Below, piece by piece: positions 40,243 through 48,958 of a stretch of 64,000 nucleotides of DNA; the first letter of the stretch is position 1, and every line of letters begins with the position of its first letter. The notes beneath the pieces are model-generated. The model was not told the DNA's origin. It searched no databases and worked only from the letters and a program-made list of their open reading frames with translations. Source of the stretch: Lachnospiraceae bacterium (GTDB lineage: Bacteria; Bacillota; Clostridia; Lachnospirales; Lachnospiraceae). A program made the translations under genes and the position numbers. Location: the NCBI GenBank assembly GCA_029071325.1, contig JAIEAP010000044.1:1-64000 (forward strand). The letters are read 5' to 3'.

Positions 40243-42324
40243 ATGGAGAAGGAGAAATATATGGATGGTGAAATAAATGTAACTTCCATTGATATTAAGA
40301 AACAGAAAAGCGAGTGGAGAAAAAAAGGCTGGTCTATTCCCGACATTAGAGGCAGCAAACAAATCTGGTATATATTGGTAAGGAAACTGGTCGAATTAGT
40401 GGATGCCGCCCAAGCATATGATTTGGATTCACTTCCGGATATTTATGAAATTACGCAACCGCAATCATGGCGTACCTATGCGGCATTCTTAAAAGGCGTC
40501 GGTCTTGTAAAGAATCAGGCGGGGCGGCTGATTCTATCAGATGCTGGTATGAAATTCTTGGCGGAACCAACCAAAAGAAATCTGGCTGATCAGATACAGG
40601 ATAGATTTCGATTGTTTGGTGAAGTACTTGGTATTCTGGAGATTGAACCTGCAACAGTGGAAGATACGGACAAACAACTTTGTAATAGTTATGGATTGAA
40701 TTGGAATAATCTGAGCAATATTCGCAGACGTATGGATTGGCTGGAAGTATTGGGTTTAATACAAGCGATTGGCAATCGTAAATGGGAAGTGACCGATTCT
40801 GGTCGTGAGGCTTTAAAAGATTGGTGCTTGGTTAATCCGGAAGCACTTGAGTATATGGATGCTGATATGAATGATATAGAAATTGATGCTCCACCGGAAG
40901 AAATTGCCATATTGCTTCAACGTTTAGTCGATTCACCTGAAATGCATAAGAAAAGATGTACATATAACATATGGGTTCCAAGCCCAAATCGTATAGAAAA
41001 TTTGCGTATGATTATACAGGTGGCTTGTGATCAAATTGTAAAAAAGGATTTATTTGAATTCATAGAAAACGAATTTAATCTGAGATTAAGCAGTGCTGAG
41101 TCTATGCTGCCATTTTTAAAAGCGTCGGGTCTTTTAGAAGAAGTTGGGCGAAATATTTATGTAGCAACTTCAGCAGCGAAGGCATGGCTGGAAACGGGAA
41201 GCGATTTAGATCTTATCAGGATTCTCCATGCTAATATGCAATTTGTCGGAGAGATGATAAAAGCAGCTGAAAATGATATTGTTCGTAATGATATATATGC
41301 CCAGGCAAAGTTATATGGTTTGAATACAGAAAAAGCACGATGGATTGCAGGTTTTTTGGTGGAGGCAGGTCTGTTAGAGGAACCTCAGTATCTCCATTTG
41401 AAAGCAACCCATATAGGAAAGCGTTTTGTTGTCGGTTTACCACTGGCAGAAGTAAACGAAAAAGTAGTTGAACCAACGAATGTATCTGATAAAGAGAAAG
41501 CGGTGGAGGATCAGTTTTTTGGTAAACTTGAAATGGTTTGTAATCGGTTGCATATTGCATCAACAGATCCTGGCGCAGAAGGGAAAAATTCGGGAGTTGC
41601 GTTTGAAGAAGCCATTGCAGAAATATTTTGCTTTATGGGATTTAAAGCTGAGAGAATCGGAGGCTCCGGTGATACAGATGTCGTTGTGAAATGGAAGGAT
41701 GAGGAAGATAAGAATATCGTTGCAATCATAGACGGGAAATCTAAATCCGGGGGTCAGGTGTCGCATAGCGATATAAGTGATATTGCAATAGATACTCATA
41801 AAGAAAAGAACAGTGCAGATTACGTGGCGATTGTAGGTCCCGGGTTTAGTGGTGATACTATTCGAAATCATGCTAGAAAAAAGGGATTTGCACTTATTAC
41901 AGAAAGTCAACTGATTGAAATTGCAAGTGCATCTAAGAAACTCGGGTTGAGTTTACAGGAAATTGCGCTTGCATTCCAAGTGCCTAATGGGTTATCTCAA
42001 CTGGAAGAAATTATTTCTACGAAAAGAAGAGAATTGGACATTATATCAGAAGTTATTTCGAAGTTTCTGAGTGAACAGGAATTATTAGGTAGTCTTTCTC
42101 CGCGTGATTTGTTTTTATTATTAAGAAATTCAAATGAGTCTCCGTCCTTAGATGAGTTGATTAGTGTATTTGAAACACTTTCTAGGGAAGAAATTGGAGT
42201 ACTGCAGAATGTTGACGGGAAAAGTTCCCTTGAAAATGAGAGATATATATTAAGGGGGGCGGAAAAGACGATTAATTATTTAAGAGCATTGGCATCTGCT
42301 ATTGAAAAAGGAATTCAGAAGTAG
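40243..42324 (+). CDS. Winged-helix PD-(D/E)XK nuclease, restriction-like
   Basis: A 693-residue protein with a FokI/Mrr-like plan. Residues 1-420 hold at least four winged-helix units, each ending in a growth-gene-style phrase such as FLKGVGLVKNQAGRLILSDAG, LEVLGLIQ..VTDSG, LKASGLLEE and LVEAGLLEE. Residues 430-600 hold the nuclease core: GSGDTDVVVKW with Asp477 and Asp479, then IIDGKSKS with Asp497 and Lys499. The remaining 100 residues are helical. I start at ATG 40243 after AAAGAGGTG; the open frame continues 86 codons upstream but with no clear site. No methyltransferase or helicase is nearby. AT-rich like the MATE gene, so probably acquired. Likely a defence nuclease. Confidence 0.75.
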   Translation: MEKEKYMDGEINVTSIDIKKQKSEWRKKGWSIPDIRGSKQIWYILVRKLVELVDAAQAYDLDSLPDIYEITQPQSWRTYAAFLKGVGLVKNQAGRLILSDAGMKFLAEPTKRNLADQIQDRFRLFGEVLGILEIEPATVEDTDKQLCNSYGLNWNNLSNIRRRMDWLEVLGLIQAIGNRKWEVTDSGREALKDWCLVNPEALEYMDADMNDIEIDAPPEEIAILLQRLVDSPEMHKKRCTYNIWVPSPNRIENLRMIIQVACDQIVKKDLFEFIENEFNLRLSSAESMLPFLKASGLLEEVGRNIYVATSAAKAWLETGSDLDLIRILHANMQFVGEMIKAAENDIVRNDIYAQAKLYGLNTEKARWIAGFLVEAGLLEEPQYLHLKATHIGKRFVVGLPLAEVNEKVVEPTNVSDKEKAVEDQFFGKLEMVCNRLHIASTDPGAEGKNSGVAFEEAIAEIFCFMGFKAERIGGSGDTDVVVKWKDEEDKNIVAIIDGKSKSGGQVSHSDISDIAIDTHKEKNSADYVAIVGPGFSGDTIRNHARKKGFALITESQLIEIASASKKLGLSLQEIALAFQVPNGLSQLEEIISTKRRELDIISEVISKFLSEQELLGSLSPRDLFLLLRNSNESPSLDELISVFETLSREEIGVLQNVDGKSSLENERYILRGAEKTINYLRALASAIEKGIQK

Positions 42325-42358
42325 GCAGAAATGGCTGAGCATAGAGAGAGGAAGATTT

Positions 42359-43078
42359 ATGATAAAAGAAGATTTGTATGCACCTATTCGGGAGAAATAC
42401 CAGAATTTAAAAACAGCATTAGAAGGTAATGATCTGGAGGAGATGATTCGGCTCACCTTAGATGTCCACGCCATGGTTCATCCTCAGACCATATCAGGCG
42501 CCGTTGAGAAGACGATAGCAGATTATGTAATGGATTATATGATGTCCGGGGATCATCAGAAGCAGCTTGTGCCGAGAATGAATTGTGACATCAGCTTAGA
42601 GTATGCGGGAACAGATACCGTTCCTATGTGCTGGCACTTCTGGCACATTTATCGGATCGAGGATTTGGTTTCCAATTTCCTTATCGCAGATCAGGATCAG
42701 ATTTTTGACCAGCAGTGGCAGGCAAGAATGAATTCCCCTATTACAGATACAGGTAATGCTTTGGAATCTGCCGAGGCTGCGGATTTCGGCGACACGATAG
42801 ACGTAAAGGCATTGCAGGAGTATATGCTTGAAGTCGGTAAGAATACCAGAAAAATCATTGCTGATCTGACGTTAGAGAAAATACGCGCAAAGCCCTCAGA
42901 GAAACAGCTAAAACGCATTGTGCAGGAAGGTGGACTGACTTCGGATAAGCGTTCTATATGGCTTTTGGATTATTGGGGAAGTCTGACCGTCGCAGGAATG
43001 ATCCTTACTCCTCTTACCGATCATCATATGATGCATCTGCCTCCGTGTCTTGATCAGTTACCAATGTTTAAAATATAA
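42359..43078 (+). CDS. DinB-like family protein
   Basis: A 239-residue cytoplasmic protein that looks like a four-helix-bundle DinB/YfiT relative: an early helix LYAPIREKYQNLKTALEG, a likely metal-site His pair in CWHFWHIYRIEDL, and another helix-rich half. Members are metal-dependent transferases using small thiols or have unknown function. The start follows GAGAGAGGAAG, 34 bases after the nuclease stop. Base composition is closer to the chromosome than that of the nuclease. Its last four codons and terminator are duplicated at 39789-39865. Confidence 0.6.
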   Translation: MIKEDLYAPIREKYQNLKTALEGNDLEEMIRLTLDVHAMVHPQTISGAVEKTIADYVMDYMMSGDHQKQLVPRMNCDISLEYAGTDTVPMCWHFWHIYRIEDLVSNFLIADQDQIFDQQWQARMNSPITDTGNALESAEAADFGDTIDVKALQEYMLEVGKNTRKIIADLTLEKIRAKPSEKQLKRIVQEGGLTSDKRSIWLLDYWGSLTVAGMILTPLTDHHMMHLPPCLDQLPMFKI

Positions 43079-43140
43079 TTGCAACGCAAATGATCAGAGG
43101 TGATCTGCTGCCAGGTTTATGATTGGCAGCAATTGCCTCT
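43064..43140 (+). repeat. 77 bp direct repeat, right copy (with terminator)
   Basis: Covers the end of the DinB-like gene (ATGTTTAAAATATAA) and its terminator GAGGTGATCTGCTGCCA/TGGCAGCAATTGCCTC followed by TATTTTTTG. Partner of 39789-39865. Confidence 0.85.
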
Positions 43141-43167
43141 ATTTTTTGTTAAAATGATTGCAGATGT

Positions 43168-43214
43168 GCAACCAAATCATTTCTTTTACGGAATATAGTA
43201 TGAAGCATCATACT
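43168..43214 (+). promoter_or_regulatory. Possible ECF promoter and inverted repeat
   Basis: GCAACC at 43168 and CGG at 43189 are 15 bases apart, like an ECF sigma -35/-10 pair, which would allow autoregulation. AGTATGA-agca-TCATACT at 43197-43214 is a perfect 7-base inverted repeat just before the ribosome binding site AGGAGGGTGG. Both are suggestions only. Confidence 0.35.
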
Positions 43215-43232
43215 TAAGAAAGGAGGGTGGCT

Positions 43233-43799
43233 ATGCAGGATGAGGAAATCGTTTCTCTCTACTGGAAGCGTGAGGAATCGGCGGTTCGGGAAACGGAGAA
43301 AAAGTACGGCCGGTATCTTGGCAAGATTGCCTATAACATTCTGGGCAATTGGGAAGACAGTAAGGAGAGTGTCAATGAAACCTACTGGAAGGCGTGGAAT
43401 TCTATTCCGCCGCATCTGCCGGCGGTTTTGTCCACTTATTTAGGGAAGATTACGCGGCAGGTTTCCATTGATACCTGGCGAAAAAGAAACAGCAAAAAAA
43501 GAAGCGTATCGGAATATGCGGTTTCACTGTCTGAATTAGAGGAGTGTCTGTCGGCAGGAAATGTAACCGAACAGGAGATTGATCTTAAGATGTTGGCAGC
43601 GTCGGTGAATCAGTATCTTCGCACCTTGCCGGAGGAAGCCAGGGACATTTTTATAGGCAGGTATTTTTTTGCAGACTCAATCCGGGAGGTAGCAGGATAC
43701 AGCGGCATCAGTGAATCAAAGGCAAAAAGCATGCTGTACCGCATGCGGATCGGACTGCGGGCTTACCTGGAACAGGAGGGATTTTTGGATGAAAAGTGA
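43233..43799 (+). CDS. ECF-type RNA polymerase sigma factor
   Basis: A 188-residue sigma-70 family protein with region 2 (IAYNILGNWEDSKESVNETYWKAW, the DxxD-like segment of ECF factors) and region 4 (LPEEARDIFIGRYFF then SIREVAGYSGISESKAKSMLYRMR, the helix-turn-helix). No region 1 or 3. ATG at 43233 follows AGGAGGGTGG by about 6 bases. Its last 11 bases overlap the start of the next gene, a membrane protein, which is the usual sigma/anti-sigma arrangement in clostridia. Confidence 0.9.
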   Translation: MQDEEIVSLYWKREESAVRETEKKYGRYLGKIAYNILGNWEDSKESVNETYWKAWNSIPPHLPAVLSTYLGKITRQVSIDTWRKRNSKKRSVSEYAVSLSELEECLSAGNVTEQEIDLKMLAASVNQYLRTLPEEARDIFIGRYFFADSIREVAGYSGISESKAKSMLYRMRIGLRAYLEQEGFLDEK

Positions 43800-44802
43800 G
43801 AGTATCAGTAATGCATTGAATTTATTGGATGAGGATATGATCCGGCATACCGAAGCAGTACGGGAGAGAGGAAGTCAGAGAAGGAAAAATAATTGGAGAA
43901 AGTGGGCACTTACAGCAGCCTGTCTGTGCCTGATCGTTGTTTCGGGCATTGTGTTTGGGGGCGTGCTTTGGGAGCAGCCGGGAGGTGAGGTTTCTGTGTT
44001 AGAAAAAGGTGTTGTATCTTGGCAGGGAATGATGCCGGTGGAGCCGGAAACAACCGTTTCCATTGCCTCATTGCTTGTATATAGCGATTCTGGAATGATA
44101 GTGGAGCAGGCACAGCAGATTGCATTTGTCCCCATCGGGCAATATAAGGGAATTTATGAAAAAAAAGCTTCCGTAGAAAGCGGCATTTTAGCGGAAAGCA
44201 TTGGTGCAGATATTTCGGGGGCGCAAGACTGGTATCTTGTCTTGGGGCACACGGACATGCAGTATCTGATTGGCTGTCAGGGACAGGAGTATTCGCTCTG
44301 GAAATTCCTGTGCTTTGACTCAGAGGAATATCCCTATAACGATGTCTTAACGTTGGTTTATCAGATAGATTCTGCGGATCAGATAGCGGAAATACGGGTA
44401 GAGCCAGCAAGGATGGATAATACGGATGCTGGCAGACACATCCAGGAAGAGGTCGGAAGTCATAGTATCACGGACAGAAGCAACATAGCAGCGATTTATC
44501 AGATCCTTTCCGCTATGATCTGCTATGGAGAAAACCAGTGGGACAGAATTGATTATGGTGCTGTGGATGCAGACACAGAGAGCAAAAGTACATCTCATGA
44601 AGCAGTGAGGCTGGGACGTTACCTAAACTTTGTCACCGATTACGGGAATGAGATTGACGAACTGAAATATACGGCGGTTTCCCATATGTTTTATGAGTTT
44701 TCCGGTATTGCATATCAGCGGCTGACGGAGAATGAGGCAGCGGCTGTGGAAGGGATTTTGGGAATTGTATCAGAGGATAGGACAGAAAGTCATATTCCCT
44801 GA
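43789..44802 (+). CDS. Putative membrane anti-sigma factor
   Basis: A 337-residue single-pass membrane protein. Residues 1-38 are cytoplasmic and charged (SISNALNLLDEDMIRHTEAV, the short motif often found before clostridial anti-sigma membrane helices). The helix WALTAACLCLIVVSGIVFGGVLW follows, and about 270 residues are outside. The outer domain has strands and a polar middle but no family I recognise. Role inferred from translational coupling with the sigma gene and from topology: it would hold the sigma factor at the membrane until a signal releases it. Confidence 0.75.
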   Translation: MKSESISNALNLLDEDMIRHTEAVRERGSQRRKNNWRKWALTAACLCLIVVSGIVFGGVLWEQPGGEVSVLEKGVVSWQGMMPVEPETTVSIASLLVYSDSGMIVEQAQQIAFVPIGQYKGIYEKKASVESGILAESIGADISGAQDWYLVLGHTDMQYLIGCQGQEYSLWKFLCFDSEEYPYNDVLTLVYQIDSADQIAEIRVEPARMDNTDAGRHIQEEVGSHSITDRSNIAAIYQILSAMICYGENQWDRIDYGAVDADTESKSTSHEAVRLGRYLNFVTDYGNEIDELKYTAVSHMFYEFSGIAYQRLTENEAAAVEGILGIVSEDRTESHIP

Positions 44803-44819
44803 TTAAGGAGTAAGGACGT

Positions 44820-45605
44820 CTAAGCGTGAGGCCCCAGATAGTTTTTCATACTTTTGAGTGCAGATTTTTCCAGGCGGCTTACCTGCGCCTGGGAAATGTG
44901 TATCTCATCGGCCACCTCCATCTGTGTCTTGCCCTCGAAGAATCGGAGCTGGATGATATAGTGCTCCCGTTCTCCCAGCCGGTCCATAGCGTCCATCAGC
45001 GCAAGATCCTCCACCCAGTTGTCTTCCTTATTCTTCTTATCACTGATCTGGTCCATCACATACAGAGTGTCGCCGCCGTCGGTGTAGACCGGGTCATAGA
45101 GGCTTAATGGGCTCTGGATTGCGTCCAGAGCATAGACCATATCCTCCTTGGAGATGCCCGCTTCATCTGCAATTTCCTGCAGTGTGGGCTCCTGGGAGGA
45201 GTTTTTCAGAAGAATTTCTTTGGCGTGTATTGCCTTATAGGCGGTATCCCGCAGGGAACGGCTGACGCGGATGCTGTTGTTGTCCCTTAAGTAACGGCGG
45301 ATTTCCCCTACGATCATGGGGACGGCATAGGTGGAAAATTTTACCCCCATGGTGGGATCGAAGTTGTCAATGGATTTGATAAGTCCGATACAGCCAATCT
45401 GAAACAGGTCGTCGACATTCTCATGGTTGCCGGTAAAACGTTTGATCACGCTTAAGACGAGGCGCAGATTGCCTTTGATATAGGTTTCTCTTGCTTCATG
45501 GTCTCCTTGTTTGATTCTTTGGAACAATTCCGCTTTCTCCTCCTCCTTCAGAATGGGGAGCTTGGCAGTGTTCACACCGCAGATTTCAACCTTGTAGACA
45601 GACAT
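44820..45605 (-). CDS. sigG: Sporulation sigma factor SigG
   Basis: The late forespore sigma factor, 261 residues. The N-terminus KVEICGVNTAKLPIL is diagnostic for SigG. Region 2 reads NLRLVLSVIKRFTGNHENVDDLFQIGCIGLIKSIDNFDP and region 4 ends QMEVADEIHISQAQVSRLEKSALKSMK. On the minus strand it starts with ATG after AGGAGGTAAAT. It faces the anti-sigma gene tail to tail. Upstream SpoIIGA or SigE genes are not in this window. It shows that the organism is, or descends from, a spore former. Confidence 0.96.
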   Translation of the reverse strand: MSVYKVEICGVNTAKLPILKEEEKAELFQRIKQGDHEARETYIKGNLRLVLSVIKRFTGNHENVDDLFQIGCIGLIKSIDNFDPTMGVKFSTYAVPMIVGEIRRYLRDNNSIRVSRSLRDTAYKAIHAKEILLKNSSQEPTLQEIADEAGISKEDMVYALDAIQSPLSLYDPVYTDGGDTLYVMDQISDKKNKEDNWVEDLALMDAMDRLGEREHYIIQLRFFEGKTQMEVADEIHISQAQVSRLEKSALKSMKNYLGPHA

Positions 45606-45738
45606 GATGCATTTACCTCCTGGACTCTGATCTGTTTATAGTAGAAAGGATGTCCCAATTTAAGAAAAAAATTCTTTTTAAATGCAAAACTTTATAGTAC
45701 AATAGATGTATAGTATGAAAAGTGGAGCAGATGGCGGC

Positions 45739-46173
45739 ATGGAAGATCTGATTGATAAAAGAAACAGAAAACAGAAAATAGCACAAAGTGTTGTCAAACG
45801 TTGGAATGTCCATTACATGACAGAGGAAGAGGTGCGGGCGCAGCAAACTCAGATGCAGGGGCAATCCCAGGAGCAGGTGCAGCCTCAGGGCGAAGAAATA
45901 CCTGCCAGTGAGATACTGGAGCGGCTACAGGCGGAAGCAGAAGCTGGAGAGGCTAAGAAGAAGGCAGAGCTGGAACGTCTGATCGAGCAGCAGGAGGAAG
46001 AGGATGCCCGCAATTACAATCCTCTCACCGGGGCTTTTTCTGGTGCATACGGCAGACAGAAGGTAGAGGATGAGGCAACCCAGGAGCAGATTGACGCTAT
46101 TTTAGGCGCCAAAAAGGAAGCGTTTGAGGAACACCTTCAGAAGACATTGGAGGAGAACCAAAACGAGCCATAA
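45739..46173 (+). CDS. Coiled-coil protein of unknown function
   Basis: About 144 residues, very rich in Glu, Gln, Lys and Ala. Residues 30-90 (for example EILERLQAEAEAGEAKKKAELERL) should form a coiled coil. A conserved-looking patch NYNPLTGAFSGAYGRQK follows, then another helix. No signal peptide or membrane helix. I chose ATG 45739 after TGGAG; the frame opens at 45706. A TACAAT box near 45696 could be its promoter -10, divergent from sigG. Function unknown. Confidence 0.65.
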   Translation: MEDLIDKRNRKQKIAQSVVKRWNVHYMTEEEVRAQQTQMQGQSQEQVQPQGEEIPASEILERLQAEAEAGEAKKKAELERLIEQQEEEDARNYNPLTGAFSGAYGRQKVEDEATQEQIDAILGAKKEAFEEHLQKTLEENQNEP

Positions 46174-46248
46174 CCGGTGATAATTGCCGCATAAAGGACA
46201 GAGCGTGTTAATAATCTGGTAATAAGCATTTGATTTATGGAGTTGTTT

Positions 46249-47097
46249 ATGAAGGATTCTCTGTTGTTACAGAAATATCACGGTCTGGGCAATGATTACC
46301 TGGTGCTGGATCCTCACAAGAATGAGATACATCTGCAGGAACGTCACATTGTCCGGCTCTGCCGTCGCAATATCGGAGTGGGTGCCGATGGAATTCTGTA
46401 CGGTCCCCTGTTTGAGGGAGATCGTATATCGGTTCAGATATTCAATCCGGATGGGAGCGAGGCGGAGCGCAGCGGCAATGGTGTGCGTATTTTTGCAAAA
46501 TATCTGTTGGATGCGGGTTATATCCCCAGAAAAACCTTCACCCTTACCACCAGAGCGGGGGATGTGGTGGTGGATTTTCTGAGCGAGGATGGCAGCCGCA
46601 TGAAAGTGAATATGGGAAAAGCCCGGTTTGCAGGCGGAGTCCTGGAGGGAATCACAACATCAGAGGAAATCGTGAACGAGCCTCTGATTTTTCATGGGCA
46701 GCTTTATAATGCCACCTGTGTATCCATGGGGAATCCCAATTGCGTCATCATGATGGAGGAGGTCAACGGCAGCAAAGCAAAGGAACTCGGTCCTTATGTG
46801 GAAAACGCCAGTTATTTTCCCAACCGGATCAATATGCAGCTGTGCCATGTGCTGGACCGAAGCCATGTTCAGGTGGAAATCTATGAACGGGGGGCCGGAT
46901 ATACACTTGCGTCCGGAACCGGAGCCTGTGCGGCAGCCACAGCTGCGTACCGGCTGGGGCTGTGTGATGGGGAGATCACGGTATCTATGCCGGGAGGAGA
47001 ACTTCTGGTAGAGGTGGAACCCGATTATACGGTTTATCTGACGGGAGATGTGTGCCGGGTAGGAACAATCCTGCTGGCAGAGAATTTTTTTGCTTGA
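46249..47097 (+). CDS. dapF: Diaminopimelate epimerase-like protein
   Basis: A 282-residue protein of the DapF fold, which converts LL- to meso-diaminopimelate for lysine and peptidoglycan. HGLGNDYLV (residues 11-19), GADGILYGPL and the C-terminal ASGTGACAAATAA with the second catalytic Cys are present. The first catalytic Cys, normally in MCGNG, is replaced: the sequence is ERSGNGVRIF with Ser75 (codon AGC at 46471). ATG 46249 lies 6 bases after GGAG; an ATG at 46237 is possible. It could be a sub-family with altered chemistry, or a racemase of another amino acid. Lysine genes are not adjacent. Confidence 0.85.
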   Translation: MKDSLLLQKYHGLGNDYLVLDPHKNEIHLQERHIVRLCRRNIGVGADGILYGPLFEGDRISVQIFNPDGSEAERSGNGVRIFAKYLLDAGYIPRKTFTLTTRAGDVVVDFLSEDGSRMKVNMGKARFAGGVLEGITTSEEIVNEPLIFHGQLYNATCVSMGNPNCVIMMEEVNGSKAKELGPYVENASYFPNRINMQLCHVLDRSHVQVEIYERGAGYTLASGTGACAAATAAYRLGLCDGEITVSMPGGELLVEVEPDYTVYLTGDVCRVGTILLAENFFA

Positions 47098-47186
47098 AAT
47101 TTAGATACGGTATGTATAGACTAGAAGTAACTGTGTGGAACAGTTTTGAATAAAGAATGATAATCTGAGAGAGGAACGTGAGAAAA

Positions 47187-48956
47187 ATGAAGAAATTACT
47201 GGATCTTATCACGGAGGAAATGACGTCGGCGTTTGCAGAGGCAGGATTGGACGAAAAGTATGCCAGGGTAACGCCCTCAAACCGTCCGGATCTGTGCGAA
47301 TATCAGTGTAACGGCGCAATGGCGGCGGCAAAGGAATATAAGAAAGCTCCCATAGAACTTGCAGAGCAGGTGGCAGGGAAGCTTGCGGATAACGACATGT
47401 TTGAACTGGCAGAAGCGGTAAAGCCGGGATTTTTAAATCTGAAGCTGAGCCGTAAGTTCGTTGCAGCCTATGTGGAAGAGATGATGCAGGATGAGGAGCG
47501 CCTGGGCTGCGAAAAAGAGGCGTCTCCCAAGACCATCATGATTGATTACGGCGGGCCTAATGTGGCAAAGCCTCTGCATGTAGGACATCTGCGTTCAGCA
47601 ATCATCGGTGAGAGCGTGAAGCGTATTGGCAGGTTTATGGGGCACAACATGATCGGGGACGTACATCTGGGGGACTGGGGTCTGCAGATGGGACTTATCA
47701 TTACCGAACTGAAGGAGCGTCAGCCGGGAATTCCCTATTTTGACGAGACATACACCGGGGAATACCCGACAGAGCCCCCCTTTACGATTTCCGAGCTGGA
47801 GGAGATCTACCCAACAGCAAGCGCAAAATCCAAGGAGGATGAAGCGTACAAGGAAGCTGCTATGCAGGCGACGTATGAGCTGCAGCAGGGGAGACGGGGC
47901 TATCAGGCGCTGCTCTCGCATATTTTAAATGTATCTGTGACGGATCTTAAGAAGAACTATGAGAATCTGAACGTGTCTTTTGAACTGTGGAAGGGAGAGT
48001 CGGACGCGCAGCCTGATATCCCGGATATGGTGGAGAAGATGAAGGCGGACGGCTATGCCCATATCAGCGAGGGGGCTCTGGTGGTGGATGTAAAGGAAGA
48101 GACAGACACCAAGGAAATTCCTCCCTGCATGATCTTAAAATCAGACGGAGCTTCTCTTTATAATACTACCGATCTTGCAACCATCGTATGGCGTATGCGG
48201 GACTATCATCCGGATGAGATCATCTATGTGGTGGATAAACGTCAGGAACTGTATTTTACCCAGGTATTCCGCTGTGCCAGGAAGACACATCTGGTGGATG
48301 AAAATACCAGGCTTACTTTCCTGGGCTTTGGCACCATGAACGGCAAAGACGGCAAACCCTTTAAGACGAGAGAGGGCGGGGTGATGCGTCTGTCTACTTT
48401 GATCGAGAACATCAATGAAGAGATGTACCGCAAGATTACGGACAACCGCACGGTTTCTGAGGACGAGGCGAGGGAGACGGCAAGGGTTGTGGCGCTGTCT
48501 GCTGTAAAATACGGTGACTTGTCCAATCAGGCATCCAAGGATTATATGTTTGATATGGAACGCTTTACCTCTTTTGAGGGAAATACGGGTCCCTATATTC
48601 TCTATACGATTGTCCGGATGAAGTCTATTCTGAATAAGTACAAAGAGGCTGGAAAAAGCGCGGAGGGTGCAGTCATAGAGCCTGCCCATTCCGACAGCGA
48701 GAAGGCTCTGATGCTTCAGATCGCTGGGCTTAGCGCGGCAATACAGAGCGCTTATGAGGAGACGGCTCCCCACAAGGTATGCGCTTATATCTATGAACTG
48801 GCAAATGCGCTGAACCATTTTTATCATGAGACCAAGATCATGGCAGAGGAGCGGGCGGATGTACAGGCATCCTATATCCGGCTACTTAAGCTTACGAAAC
48901 GCGCGCTGGAGCTCTGTATTGATATGCTTGGATTTTCAGCGCCGGATAGGATGTAG
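47187..48956 (+). CDS. argS: Arginyl-tRNA synthetase
   Basis: Class I synthetase charging tRNA-Arg, 589 residues. The N-terminal Add-1 domain is followed by the HIGH motif in NVAKPLHVGHLRSAIIG (about residue 130) and, instead of a classical KMSKS, the ArgS-type loop GKDGKPFKTREGGVMRL. The C-terminal anticodon-binding DALR domain holds NALNHFYHETKI. The frame opens with a GTG at 47178, three codons earlier, close to GAGAGG; I prefer the ATG. No T-box leader is visible in the 90-base gap. The HAD hydrolase gene begins 2 bases after the stop. Confidence 0.96.
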   Translation: MKKLLDLITEEMTSAFAEAGLDEKYARVTPSNRPDLCEYQCNGAMAAAKEYKKAPIELAEQVAGKLADNDMFELAEAVKPGFLNLKLSRKFVAAYVEEMMQDEERLGCEKEASPKTIMIDYGGPNVAKPLHVGHLRSAIIGESVKRIGRFMGHNMIGDVHLGDWGLQMGLIITELKERQPGIPYFDETYTGEYPTEPPFTISELEEIYPTASAKSKEDEAYKEAAMQATYELQQGRRGYQALLSHILNVSVTDLKKNYENLNVSFELWKGESDAQPDIPDMVEKMKADGYAHISEGALVVDVKEETDTKEIPPCMILKSDGASLYNTTDLATIVWRMRDYHPDEIIYVVDKRQELYFTQVFRCARKTHLVDENTRLTFLGFGTMNGKDGKPFKTREGGVMRLSTLIENINEEMYRKITDNRTVSEDEARETARVVALSAVKYGDLSNQASKDYMFDMERFTSFEGNTGPYILYTIVRMKSILNKYKEAGKSAEGAVIEPAHSDSEKALMLQIAGLSAAIQSAYEETAPHKVCAYIYELANALNHFYHETKIMAEERADVQASYIRLLKLTKRALELCIDMLGFSAPDRM

Positions 48957-48958
48957 CC

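Noticed and set aside
39789-43140. Attachment sites of an integrative element
   Set aside because: The 77 bp repeats could look like att sites, but there is no integrase and the repeat is clearly the tail of a DinB-like gene plus terminator.
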